In this document: piece after piece, positions 16,154 to 23,401 of the stretch
How the letters are laid out: the number at the start of each line of letters is the position of its first letter
Numbering within the stretch: position 1 is the first letter of the stretch
NCBI GenBank assembly: GCA_964487355.1
Contig: CAZAPS010000020.1
Coordinates: forward strand, 1-30,705
DNA from: JAXGYX01 sp964487355
GTDB taxonomy: Bacteria > Bacillota > Clostridia > Saccharofermentanales > Fastidiosipilaceae
Direction: 5' to 3'
Length of the DNA: 30,705 nucleotides
The notes under the pieces: generated by a model
The model's database searches: none
Told to the model about the DNA's origin: nothing
What the model saw: only the letters and a program-made list of their open reading frames with translations
Program-made: the position numbers and the translations under genes

Positions 16154-16537
16154 CTAACCCCGCGGCCCGCCTGACTCCGTCCTTTGCCTGCCATGGCGAC
16201 GTCTATGGCAGCCACGCCCGCATCCATTCTCATTTCCGCCGCCGTCACAAAGCCGGTATTCACCGCCCTCGATCCACAGCATTTTACCATTCACCAGGGA
16301 ATCCGCCAGTTTTTTTCTCGCGTCACTATAAATCCCCTGAACGGTCGTGCGTGAAATATTCATTTGATTGGCGCACTCTTCCTGATTGAACCGCTCATAG
16401 TCAATGAGTCGGATTGTCTCATATTCGTCCACCGTCATCTGAACGGAATCTTGCGCGTCCGCGACAAAATCAAGAGGACCAAACCTCTTGCTGTCGGGAA
16501 GCGAACAGACTTTTCGCCATTTTCTAGGTCTCGCCAT
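16154..16537 (-). CDS. UPF0251 (DUF134) family DNA-binding regulator
   Basis: 127 residues. MARPRKWRKVCSLP at the start, MTVDEYETIRLIDYE and NQEECANQMNISRTTVQGIYSDARKKLADSL (helix-turn-helix at about 52-82, sigma-70 region 4-like), then VNGKMLWIEGGEYRLC are all diagnostic of UPF0251. The tail after residue 97 is rich in Cys and His (Cys97, Cys106, Cys110, His111, His115) and may sense a metal or Fe-S cluster. The family is commonly next to NifX-type and Mrp-type genes. The ribosome binding site is weak (GTGAGAAAG). It is the best local candidate to bind the GACATATGTC boxes at its own operon promoter; that is inference. Confidence 0.9.
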   Translation of the reverse strand: MARPRKWRKVCSLPDSKRFGPLDFVADAQDSVQMTVDEYETIRLIDYERFNQEECANQMNISRTTVQGIYSDARKKLADSLVNGKMLWIEGGEYRLCDGGGNENGCGRGCHRRRHGRQRTESGGPRG

Positions 16538-16552
16538 GATTCTTTCTCACTT

Positions 16553-16586
16553 CAAAACAAAACAAAGGCAGCCGGAGCGTCCTCCG
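16553..16586 (-). terminator. Possible partial terminator inside the ORP-like operon
   Basis: On the minus strand, CGGAG-GACG-CTCCG forms a 5-bp hairpin followed by TTTGTTTTGTTTT. It lies between the first gene (DUF5320-like) and the regulator and could let the first gene be expressed above the rest. The stem is short. Confidence 0.35.
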
Positions 16587-16611
16587 TCCACCCTTGTCAT
16601 TTCCTATGATT

Positions 16612-17093
16612 TTATAGATCTTCCAACTGCTTCTCGACGGCTTCCAAGCGATCTTTGAGCGCCTCACGCTGCCCTTCGAGCAGCTCTTTTTGTGTGATCT
16701 GCCCATCTTGATCCACTGCCACGCCGGGGCCAAAGCCAAATCCAAAGCCACGTCCGAAACCGCGACCAAAGCCACGACCTCCGCCACGCCTGCAGCCCAT
16801 GCCCATGCCCATGCCCATGCCNNNNNNNNNNNNNNNNNNNNNNNNNNNNNNNNNNNNNNNNNNNNNNNNNNNNNNNNNNNNNNNNNNNNNNNNNNNNNNN
16901 NNNNNNNNNNNNNNNNNNNNNCAAAGCCACGACCTCCGCCACGCCTGCAGCCCATGCCCATGCCCATGCCCATGCCTCTTCCGAATCCCATTCCCGGACC
17001 AACGCCTTGATTTACAGCGTCAGCGCAAAAACCCATTCCTCTACCGGTCATCGGCCCTGCGCCCATCGGTCCCGTTCCATCTCTCATTGGCAT
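16612..17093 (-). CDS. Met/Gly-rich DUF5320-like small protein, interrupted by an assembly gap
   Basis: The N-terminal part, MPMRDGTGPMGAGPMTGRGMGFC, is the recognisable start of the DUF5320-type family that accompanies NifX-family genes. It continues with GRGMGMGMGMG repeats, a Cys-Arg-Arg, GRGFGRGFG repeats and a C-terminal coiled coil (QREALKDRLEAVEKQLEDL). A 100-N run splits it, but both flanks share the same 55 bases; joining them gives one in-frame protein of 108 residues, the expected size. Reading straight through 100 N shifts the frame and is misleading. The ATG at 17093 has AGGAGG eight bases upstream. First gene of the operon; the function is unknown, with low-complexity Gly/Met and a helical tail suggesting a scaffold or metal-binding role. 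Confidence 0.8.
16767..16821. repeat. 55-bp direct repeat, copy left of the gap
   Basis: Identical, base for base, to 16922-16976 on the other side of the gap. It includes four CCCATG units. Most likely the overlapping ends of two contigs; a true tandem duplication is the alternative. Confidence 0.9.
16822..16921. other. Assembly gap (100 N), probably artefactual
   Basis: Placeholder gap lying between two identical 55-bp flanks. Removing the N run and one flank restores the reading frame of the DUF5320-like gene. Confidence 0.85.
16922..16976. repeat. 55-bp direct repeat, copy right of the gap
   Basis: Second copy of the sequence at 16767-16821; see there. Confidence 0.9.
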
Positions 17094-17118
17094 ATCATTC
17101 ACCTCCTCGATTGTTTTC

Positions 17119-17168
17119 GACATATGTTACTTATGCTTTTATTATACAACGTTTTGGACATATGTCAA
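17119..17168 (-). promoter_or_regulatory. Two-box operator and promoter of the ORP-like operon
   Basis: On the minus strand: -35 TTGACA (17163-17168), 16-bp spacer, -10 TATAAT (17141-17146). GACATATGTC overlaps the -35 (17157-17166), and a second box with one mismatch (AACATATGTC read on the minus strand, 17119-17128) lies beyond the start site. Box spacing is 38 bp, identical to 4995-5044. Confidence 0.88.
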
Positions 17169-17200
17169 TAACTTGGGGTGAGACTCAGCTCGCCGCGTGG

Positions 17201-17228
17201 TTGATTATTTGCCAAACAAGTTTATACT
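17201..17228 (+). promoter_or_regulatory. Promoter of the Mg2+-transporter unit
   Basis: TTGATT (17201-17206), 16-bp spacer, TATACT (17223-17228). It is divergent from the ORP-like operon promoter, whose upstream box ends 35 bp away. Confidence 0.55.
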
Positions 17229-17269
17229 TTACAATGATAGCAATCTTGAAATGGAAAGGGAGTGATTTG

Positions 17270-17362
17270 ATGGATATTGGTCCGTTACCTCGATGTATGT
17301 GCAGATCCGTCACTCGGGAAACCGGACTCACTTCGCTTTTTTGTTTTGAGCACACGCCCTAA
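17270..17362 (+). CDS. Possible 30-codon leader ORF upstream of the Mg2+ transporter
   Basis: Begins MDIGPLPRCMCRSV and ends CFEHTP, with ATG at 17270 and TAA at 17360-17362. AAAGGGAG stands seven bases before the ATG, a better binding site than that of the transporter itself, and a promoter lies about 40 bases upstream. The peptide has three Cys, three Arg and three Pro and resembles nothing I know. Leader peptides control mgtA in enterobacteria, so a similar regulatory ORF is conceivable, but this is inference; it may also be a free-standing small protein or chance. Confidence 0.45.
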   Translation: MDIGPLPRCMCRSVTRETGLTSLFCFEHTP

Positions 17363-17397
17363 TATTAGTGTATGCGTTCTCACGACTGTGTACATGT

Positions 17398-17441
17398 CCC
17401 ACAGGGGTAATTCCCCACAAGGGTGATCTCTATTTATTTTT
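17398..17441 (+). terminator. Terminator-like hairpin in the transporter leader
   Basis: CCC-ACA-GGGG-TAATT-CCCC-ACAA-GGG can fold into an inner 4-bp G-C stem and an outer 3-bp stem, followed after about seven bases by TATTTATTTTT. It lies between the leader ORF and the transporter, where an attenuator would be. The distance to the T-rich part is longer than ideal. I do not see the conserved Mg2+ riboswitch (M-box) sequence. Confidence 0.35.
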
Positions 17442-17520
17442 CAAAACAGTGAGATAAGCGAAACGTGACGCGTTTTACCCATGAGTGACTTCTTTGAGAA
17501 AAAAGGAGACACTATTTCTT

Positions 17521-20163
17521 ATGAACATTTTTAAACAAAAAACCCCCGCACGCATGATGCAGGTTCAGGCGGAGATGGAAGATCGTCTGCAAGAGTCGTC
17601 GCGTGCTCCGCTCGAAGACCTGTTTCAAAAATTAGAAACTTCAGACCGGGGAATCTCCCGCGCGGAGGCGGAGGAGCGACTGGAGGAAATCGGCGAAAAT
17701 GTCATAACGGTTGGTCGGAAGAACACGATCTGGAAACGCTTTCGTGAAGCGCTGATCAACCCATTCAACATTATTTTGCTGGTCATCGCTATTATCACCT
17801 ATATAACGGACGTGGCGCTGGCCACCGAACCGGACTACCTGACTGTCATTATCATCATCGCTTTGGTGCTGTTATCCGGCCTGGTCGCCTTCATTCAAGG
17901 TGAGCGCTCGAACAGCGCCGCCGAAAGTCTGACTAAGATGGTTTCCAACCAGGCTGACGTGTGGCGCGACGGAGAGCTGATCGAAATACCGATCAATGAA
18001 GTTGTGCCGGGGGATCTGGTTAAGCTGTCAGCCGGCGACATGATCCCTGCCGATGTGCGATTTTTGCAGGCGAAGGACACTTTTGTGACTCAATCCGCAC
18101 TGACCGGAGAATCTCAGCCGGTCGAAAAATACGCCGAACTTCGAACTGACGAGACAATGCCTGTCACAGATTTGGACACCATCGGACTGATGGGCACGAA
18201 CGTGCTCAGTGGGAGCGCCACCGCGCTGGTGTTGGAGACCGGTAACAACACGTATTTTGGCTCGATGGCGAAAACCCTGTCGGACGACCGTGGTCAAACC
18301 AGCTTCGAGCGCGGTGTGTCGGCGGTGAGTCGCCTGCTGGTTCGCATGATGATTGTGATGGTGCCCACAATTTTTCTGGTAAACGGACTGACCAAAGGTG
18401 ATTGGCCGAACGCCTTGCTGTTCGCGATCTCGGTCGCCGTCGGACTGACGCCGCAGCTGTTGCCGGTGATCATGACATCCACGCTCGCTATCGGCGCGCT
18501 CAACATGTCCAAACGCAAAGTCATCGTCCGCCAGTTGGGCGCGATCCAGACCTTCGGTGAAATGGACGTCCTTTGCACCGACAAGACAGGGACGCTGACC
18601 GAAGACAAAATCATACTTGAGAAATATATGGACGTGCACGGCGAGGATGACACCCGTGTGCTGCGCCATGCCTATCTGAACAGTCATTTTCAGACCGGTC
18701 TCAAAAATCTGATTGACCTGGCCATCATCAACCGGGCACGTGAAAACAAGGTCGATCAGGTCAAGGATCGCTACACTCGGATAGATGAAATACCCTTTGA
18801 TTTTGAGCGCCGGCGCATGAGCGTGGTTGTGCAGGATAAATCAGGCAAACGTCAACTGATCACCAAGGGCGCGGTCGAGGAGATCATGGGCATCTGCAGC
18901 TATGTCGAGCTGCATGGAGTCGTGCAGTCGCTGGATGACGAGACCCGGCGTCAGGCGATGGCGGTCTATGAGAAACACAACCGCGACGGTCTGCGCATTC
19001 TGGCGGTCGCTCAGAAAAACGAAGTGCCCGACGTGGATATCTTCAGTGTGTCTGATGAGAAGGACATGGTGCTGATCGGCTTTGTTGGCTTCCTGGATCC
19101 ACCGAAAGAAAACGCCGACAAGGCGATCGAAGTGTTAAAAGAGCACGGTGTCCGCACCGTCGTTCTCACCGGAGATAGCGAAGGTGTGGCCATCAAAGTT
19201 TGCAACAAGGTCGGTGTGGACACTTCCTATGTGTTGACCGGCGTCGAAGTCGAGGACATGTCGGATGAGGATTTGTCCAAGGCCGTCAAGACCTGCGATC
19301 TGTTCGCCAAGCTGTCTCCCTTGCAAAAAGAGCGGGTGGTCGCCGCCTTCCAAAAAAATGGACACACGGTCGGGTATATGGGGGACGGCATCAATGACGC
19401 GCCGGCGCTCAGCCAGTCGGACGTCGGCATCTCGGTGGACAACGCGGTGGACATCGCCAAAGAGACGGCGGACATCATCTTGTTGGAGAAGGACTTGATG
19501 GTGCTGGAAGAAGGTGTGATCTCGGGGCGCCGCACCTTCGGTAACATTTCCAAATACATCAAGATGGCCACCTCGGGCAATCTGGGTAATATGGTCGCGG
19601 TCCTGGTCGCCAGCATATTCCTGCCCTTCCTGCCCATGCTGCCGGTACAAATCCTGACTCAAAATCTGCTGAACGATTTCGCTCAGCTCGGCATGCCGTT
19701 TGACAGAATGGACGATGACTATGTGAAGCTGCCGCGAAAATGGGAAACAGGTTCGATCAAATCATTTATGTTTTACATGGGACCGCTGAGCTCACTGTTT
19801 GACATCCTTTGTTTCGCGATCATGTGGTGGATCTTTGGCTGGCAGACATCGTTGACCGCTCCGCTGTTCCATGCCGGTTGGTTCTTGTTTGGCACGGTCT
19901 CACAGATCCTGGTCATTCATAGTATTCGGACCGCGAAGATCCCATTTTTGCAGAGCATGCCTTCACGCCCACTGGTCCTTTCAACCCTGCTGGTGACCAT
20001 CATAGCGTTCGCGGTCGCGATGACCAACGCCGCCCGCGGAATCGAACTGGCCACTTTGCCATTCGCCTATTTGCCCTGGCTCTTCTTGTTGCTTGCCGGC
20101 TATTTCCTCACGGCTCATTTGATGAAGAGAATCTATATCAAAAAATATGGGTATTGGATCTAA
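17521..20163 (+). CDS. mgtA: Mg2+-importing P-type ATPase (MgtA/MgtB type)
   Basis: 880 residues, type IIIB P-type ATPase, close to the usual length. In order: cytoplasmic N-terminus, a pair of membrane helices with NPFNIILLVIAIIT, actuator-domain SALTGES, the phosphorylation motif CTDKTGTLTED with Asp354, the nucleotide-binding domain, the hinge GDGINDAPALSQSDVGISV (from Gly621), and C-terminal membrane helices with QILTQNLLNDFAQLGMPFDRMD, the NLLND stretch typical of MgtA. It should import Mg2+ down its gradient with ATP hydrolysis. The ATG at 17521 is 13 bases from AAGGAG, a rather long distance; an in-frame GTG at 17485 would add 12 residues. Its leader may carry a regulatory ORF. Confidence 0.9.
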   Translation: MNIFKQKTPARMMQVQAEMEDRLQESSRAPLEDLFQKLETSDRGISRAEAEERLEEIGENVITVGRKNTIWKRFREALINPFNIILLVIAIITYITDVALATEPDYLTVIIIIALVLLSGLVAFIQGERSNSAAESLTKMVSNQADVWRDGELIEIPINEVVPGDLVKLSAGDMIPADVRFLQAKDTFVTQSALTGESQPVEKYAELRTDETMPVTDLDTIGLMGTNVLSGSATALVLETGNNTYFGSMAKTLSDDRGQTSFERGVSAVSRLLVRMMIVMVPTIFLVNGLTKGDWPNALLFAISVAVGLTPQLLPVIMTSTLAIGALNMSKRKVIVRQLGAIQTFGEMDVLCTDKTGTLTEDKIILEKYMDVHGEDDTRVLRHAYLNSHFQTGLKNLIDLAIINRARENKVDQVKDRYTRIDEIPFDFERRRMSVVVQDKSGKRQLITKGAVEEIMGICSYVELHGVVQSLDDETRRQAMAVYEKHNRDGLRILAVAQKNEVPDVDIFSVSDEKDMVLIGFVGFLDPPKENADKAIEVLKEHGVRTVVLTGDSEGVAIKVCNKVGVDTSYVLTGVEVEDMSDEDLSKAVKTCDLFAKLSPLQKERVVAAFQKNGHTVGYMGDGINDAPALSQSDVGISVDNAVDIAKETADIILLEKDLMVLEEGVISGRRTFGNISKYIKMATSGNLGNMVAVLVASIFLPFLPMLPVQILTQNLLNDFAQLGMPFDRMDDDYVKLPRKWETGSIKSFMFYMGPLSSLFDILCFAIMWWIFGWQTSLTAPLFHAGWFLFGTVSQILVIHSIRTAKIPFLQSMPSRPLVLSTLLVTIIAFAVAMTNAARGIELATLPFAYLPWLFLLLAGYFLTAHLMKRIYIKKYGYWI

Positions 20164-20215
20164 AGTGCGATTTCAAATCTCTGTCCGAGTCCGGTCAGGA
20201 TCGCGCGATAATTGA

Positions 20216-20257
20216 GCATAATGAAGGGGCTGCCGGCCGGCAGCCCCTTCATTATGC
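20216..20257. terminator. 42-bp perfect palindrome, bidirectional terminator
   Basis: A perfect inverted repeat from GCATAATG to CATTATGC with a GGGGCTGCC/GGCAGCCCC core and a 4-base loop. It lies between the convergent transporter and DUF6935-like genes and would stop transcription both ways, although no long T-run follows the stem. Confidence 0.65.
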
Positions 20258-20321
20258 CTCATTTCGTTCGACAGGTTTGAGAAGTGGTCAATTCCCATCC
20301 ACTCCACAGGTGGCGCGTTGT

Positions 20322-20810
20322 CTATGCCCAGGGATCGTCAGCCTTTGGCTTTCTGATATCGCTAAGCAGTCCGGGGAATTCCCACAAAAACCACTGTTCT
20401 CCTTTTTTGCGCAGGATCACAGGGCGTGGAGTGTCGGCGCCGGTAGTGGGGATGAATACTTTCGCGTACCCTTCTTCCGCGTAGGTGTGGATTGATTCTT
20501 CGACCACAACCGTGTACGGAACGGTCGGCGTATAATTATTCTCGGGCGTGGCGCCGCTAAAATAAGCTTTGCCGATATACTCCGATTTGCCCATCATGCG
20601 ATCACGGATAAACTGCTTATCCATCGCGCTGAGCTTCTGCGGGCCTTTCAAGGCGTCGATCATGTTGTAACATTCATCTTTATTCTCCGGATAGGCGTGG
20701 ATCGCCACGATCAGCAAAGCGGCTACCTGAAAGGGGGTCGCAAAACCAAATTCAGGCATCGATCTGAACGCGTCCGCTGTTGTAGGAAGTGTTTGGAACC
20801 TCACTTGCAT
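20322..20810 (-). CDS. DUF6935-like protein of unknown function
   Basis: 162 residues. The opening MQVRFQTLPTTADAFRSMPE, the middle SGATPENNYTPTVPYTVV and the end RKKGEQWFLWEFPGLLSDI...PKADDPWA agree with what I remember of DUF6935, a soluble clostridial family without known function. No signal peptide or membrane helix. The double ATG at 20810/20813 follows AAAGGAG; an upstream in-frame extension lacks a ribosome binding site and family sequence. Monocistronic as far as can be seen. Assignment is from memory of the family pattern. Confidence 0.7.
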   Translation of the reverse strand: MQVRFQTLPTTADAFRSMPEFGFATPFQVAALLIVAIHAYPENKDECYNMIDALKGPQKLSAMDKQFIRDRMMGKSEYIGKAYFSGATPENNYTPTVPYTVVVEESIHTYAEEGYAKVFIPTTGADTPRPVILRKKGEQWFLWEFPGLLSDIRKPKADDPWA

Positions 20811-21007
20811 CATGCTTCTCCTTTTTCTGTGATGACATTTCGTCTCAGATAAGAATACCACTTAACGCCGTGTGACTTCCGCAACGCGCACGATCCTGTA
20901 GATGACCATCGCGACGGACGGACAAACCCGACGCTGATCCGCTCTTTTCCTTCGATCTGACGCGTCACCGACAGCTCTTTTCAACCTCCGGCTCTGTGTG
21001 ATTATTT

Positions 21008-21559
21008 TTAACTCGCCGGCTCAAAGACCAATTCAAAATAAAGGTTGTCGCTATCGACTTCCTCTAGAAAAATATACAATGATTCCCCGTTGCCGATATA
21101 GTTAAAAGTTTGTTGTGATCCTTCTGTAATCGACGGGACATCCGGATTTTGTTCCCACTGATTCGAGCTGACATGAATCTTCTGCGCATTGGTATAGTAG
21201 TTGCTCGCCCTGGATATGCTCACGTCGCCGTGACCCATGGCCAACATTTTATCATCCGACCACTCATAGACCATCACTTTAAACTCGTTCATGATTGGAA
21301 CCGACTTGGGCCAATCTGACGGTTTGGTGTAAAAATCGAACAAGGGTTCCTGATCAGGATCAAACCTGACATCGTCGTTATCATCCGCGGCTTCCTCCAC
21401 CGTGGTTTCTTCTTCGGCGTCTGAGCTTACGATAGCTTCCTCTTTTGTCGGTTGCGAATCCGCGTCCCCCCGACCGTTTTTGGCAGAGCATCCTGTGATG
21501 GAAACCATCAGGATCGCCACAATTCCCATCCACAAAAACAATCGATTCCTCCGGTTCAT
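21008..21559 (-). CDS. Lipoprotein of unknown function
   Basis: 183 residues. The N-terminus is a lipoprotein signal: basic MNRRNR, a hydrophobic stretch and the lipobox ITGC with Cys24. An acidic linker (about 30-66) is followed by a soluble domain of about 110 residues with several beta-strand-like segments (IMNEFKVMVYEW, TFNYIGNGESLYIFLEEV, LYFELVFEP), which I do not recognise. GGGAGGGAAAG precedes the ATG. Expected on the outer face of the cytoplasmic membrane. No clear operon partner. Confidence 0.7.
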   Translation of the reverse strand: MNRRNRLFLWMGIVAILMVSITGCSAKNGRGDADSQPTKEEAIVSSDAEEETTVEEAADDNDDVRFDPDQEPLFDFYTKPSDWPKSVPIMNEFKVMVYEWSDDKMLAMGHGDVSISRASNYYTNAQKIHVSSNQWEQNPDVPSITEGSQQTFNYIGNGESLYIFLEEVDSDNLYFELVFEPAS

Positions 21560-21850
21560 TTTCTTTCCCTCCCACTCAGCGTTCGTGTCGCGAAAGCTCT
21601 CGAAAACAGATATGCGCGGCCAACGGGCGAACTCCGTCCTGTTTCCAAGCGCTCTCAGCCAAAACAGCCTGCCTGCCCGTTTTGTCTTCGTCCCATGCCG
21701 ATCGGTTTGAGAAACCGTCCTTCATTTCGTCAAAACAAAAGACGGTCAGCTCCAATTGTGTAAATGGACGGGTTCACGTCCTTGCCGTATCAGGCAACAT
21801 CAAAAACAACACCCAACGCGATTCAAAGCACGTCGGAGCCGGGCACACCA
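21560..21850. other. Intergenic region without recognisable features
   Basis: Between the lipoprotein and purC. It contains ACCGTC and GACGGT separated by about 21 bases (21715-21750 region) and a small TTGCC/GGCAA hairpin near 21785-21800, neither followed by a T-run. No gene or clear promoter is seen. Confidence 0.4.
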
Positions 21851-22534
21851 CTATTTAGCCAGCAAAATGGCGGTCAGCTCCATTGGTTCCAACGCGCTGC
21901 CGTCTTTGTAGACACGCATGTTGCCGGCTGAGATTTCGTCGATCAACATGACCTGACCGTCTACATCCTTGCCAAACTCCAGCTTGATGTCATAAAGCTC
22001 GAGACCCTTGCCGCGCAGCGTCTCGCTGATCAGCGAGGTGATCATCCGCGTGCGGTCCTTGATTTCGGAAAACTGCGCGGCGGTCATGATATCCAGCGCT
22101 TCCAAACCCTCCGCCGTGATCAACGGATCCCCTCGCAGGTCATCCTTCAAGGTCGCCTCGACATACTCATCCAGGTTGTCGCCTTCGTTGACATAGGCTC
22201 CATAGCGGCGCAGAAAACTGCCGACCGCTTTGTATCGGCAAATCATCTCCACACCGTGCCCAAAGGGCGTCGCCGCTTTGACATCCATCGTCACGTTCTC
22301 TATGTCGGAACGGATGAAATGGGTCGGCACACCGGCCCGATTCATAATTTCAAAAAACATGGTGGTCACTTCCAGATTGCCTTTTCCCATGCCTTCAACC
22401 GAAAGTCCCACCGTGTTCGCGCCCGGATCAAACACACCGTCCTCACCGGTCATGTCATCTTTGAATTTCAATCGAACCGTTCCTTCGCTCAACGCGTACA
22501 CGTCTTTGGTCTTGCCTTCATAAATCCGTTTCAT
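21851..22534 (-). CDS. purC: Phosphoribosylaminoimidazole-succinocarboxamide synthase
   Basis: 227 residues. MKRIYEGKTKDVYAL at the start is the ATP-binding signature of SAICAR synthetase. FKDDMTGEDGVFDPGANTVG, THFIRSD, VEMICRYKAVGSFLRRYG and KLEFGKDVDGQVMLIDEISAGNMRV follow in the family order. It joins CAIR and aspartate with ATP in step eight of purine synthesis, in the cytoplasm. It stands alone, away from other pur genes. Of two adjacent ATG codons (22537, 22534) the second is seven bases from GAGG; the longer in-frame extension has no family sequence. Confidence 0.92.
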   Translation of the reverse strand: MKRIYEGKTKDVYALSEGTVRLKFKDDMTGEDGVFDPGANTVGLSVEGMGKGNLEVTTMFFEIMNRAGVPTHFIRSDIENVTMDVKAATPFGHGVEMICRYKAVGSFLRRYGAYVNEGDNLDEYVEATLKDDLRGDPLITAEGLEALDIMTAAQFSEIKDRTRMITSLISETLRGKGLELYDIKLEFGKDVDGQVMLIDEISAGNMRVYKDGSALEPMELTAILLAK

Positions 22535-22672
22535 CATCGTTCCTCTTCCATTCATAGGGAGCGACGGCCGCCGCCCACCAAAGTTCAAACAAAAATATTC
22601 AACCGCTGCCCGACGTTGGTTCTGCCACGCCGGACAACGGATTACTATATTTTAAAGACTATGTCTAAGTTG

Positions 22673-23005
22673 TCAATGTGTGTAGTCTAAGATGGTGACA
22701 TTCTCGCCAATTCGCTTGGCGATCGCGGCCTTCATCTCCCGCGCGTGCGGACAGGCAAATCCGATTGGGTTGCCCCTGGTGACACAGGACGCAAGCGCGA
22801 TGGTATCCGCGCCCCTGCTGACCATCTCGGCGGCCCTGGTCACCGCTTTTTTCCCCGGACAACCGCCACAGGAATTGAAGCCAATGATCTCAATTTCGCC
22901 TTCGACACCTTCAAACGCGCCTTTTTTCGCCTTGATCACTTTAAAATCCGTTGTTCCCGGACACATATCCTCGGTCTGCATACACCGAATCACGCCCACT
23001 TTCAT
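22673..23005 (-). CDS. CGGC-domain putative metal-binding protein
   Basis: 110 residues. MKVGVIRCMQTEDMCPGTTDF at the start, FNSCGGCPGKKAVTRAAEM in the centre and IALASCVTRGNPIGFACPHA later give the Cys pattern of the CGGC family, found in anaerobes and thought from its cysteines to bind a metal or Fe-S centre. No function is established that I know of. It has its own AAAGGTG ribosome binding site; a strong terminator separates it from the ferredoxin gene upstream, so it should have its own promoter, which I cannot pinpoint. Confidence 0.8.
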   Translation of the reverse strand: MKVGVIRCMQTEDMCPGTTDFKVIKAKKGAFEGVEGEIEIIGFNSCGGCPGKKAVTRAAEMVSRGADTIALASCVTRGNPIGFACPHAREMKAAIAKRIGENVTILDYTH

Positions 23006-23027
23006 GAGTTAACACCTTTCAATGAAT

Positions 23028-23067
23028 AAAAAAGCCGCCCCCCTGTCAATTCGACAACGGAAGCGGC
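23028..23067 (-). terminator. Intrinsic terminator of the ferredoxin gene
   Basis: On the minus strand GCCGCTTCC pairs with GGGGGCGGC (two G-U pairs), with a second small stem TGTC/GACA inside, followed by six T residues. Confidence 0.85.
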
Positions 23068-23140
23068 CCGTTCGCCGGCACGTTGGCTCTCTCAAGCAAG
23101 AGCGACGCCCTGGAAAATCTGACGGTAAACGACAGACCGA

Positions 23141-23326
23141 TCACTCAACCGTGATCGCATCGGTCGGGCAGGCCGCCGCCGCTTCCTGAGCGCTGGCTTC
23201 CAGCTCTGATGTCACCTCGGCGATGACATACGCCAGCCCGTCATCACCCATTTCGAACACTTCCGGACACATCGACGCGCAGATGCCGCAGCCAATACAA
23301 AGATCATGATCAACAGTCGCTTTCAT
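23141..23326 (-). CDS. Ferredoxin, single [4Fe-4S] cluster type
   Basis: 61 residues. CIGCGICASMCPEVF supplies three cysteines and ACPTDAI the fourth, the pattern of monocluster ferredoxins of the Thermotoga/Desulfovibrio type; the second cluster is absent. Acidic overall. A small cytoplasmic electron carrier, possible partner of the 2-oxoacid oxidoreductase in this window, although the genes are 12 kb apart. Excellent ribosome binding site (AGGAGG). Confidence 0.9.
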   Translation of the reverse strand: MKATVDHDLCIGCGICASMCPEVFEMGDDGLAYVIAEVTSELEASAQEAAAACPTDAITVE

Positions 23327-23401
23327 TGGAACTACCTCCTTTGCTCACATCCAAACATTGGACGGTTTCGCTGTTTCCCTAAGAATAACATATTCTCATG
23401 T

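Noticed and set aside
16087..16290. Frameshift at the end of the UPF0251 gene
   Set aside because: An alternative frame is open, but the Cys/His-rich tail in the original frame fits the family, so the gene is intact.
16795..16821. CCCATG units resembling a short tandem repeat or CRISPR-like array
   Set aside because: They encode Met-Gly repeats of the DUF5320-like protein; no repeat-spacer organisation. A similar short run near 26416 encodes Met-Gly in the ABC transporter and is coincidental.
17363..17520. M-box Mg2+ riboswitch upstream of the transporter
   Set aside because: The conserved core sequence of the M-box is not recognisable in this leader.
18028..19662. Several open frames of 110-219 codons on the minus strand
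   Set aside because: Antisense to the Mg2+ P-type ATPase; composition is what reverse-complemented coding sequence gives.
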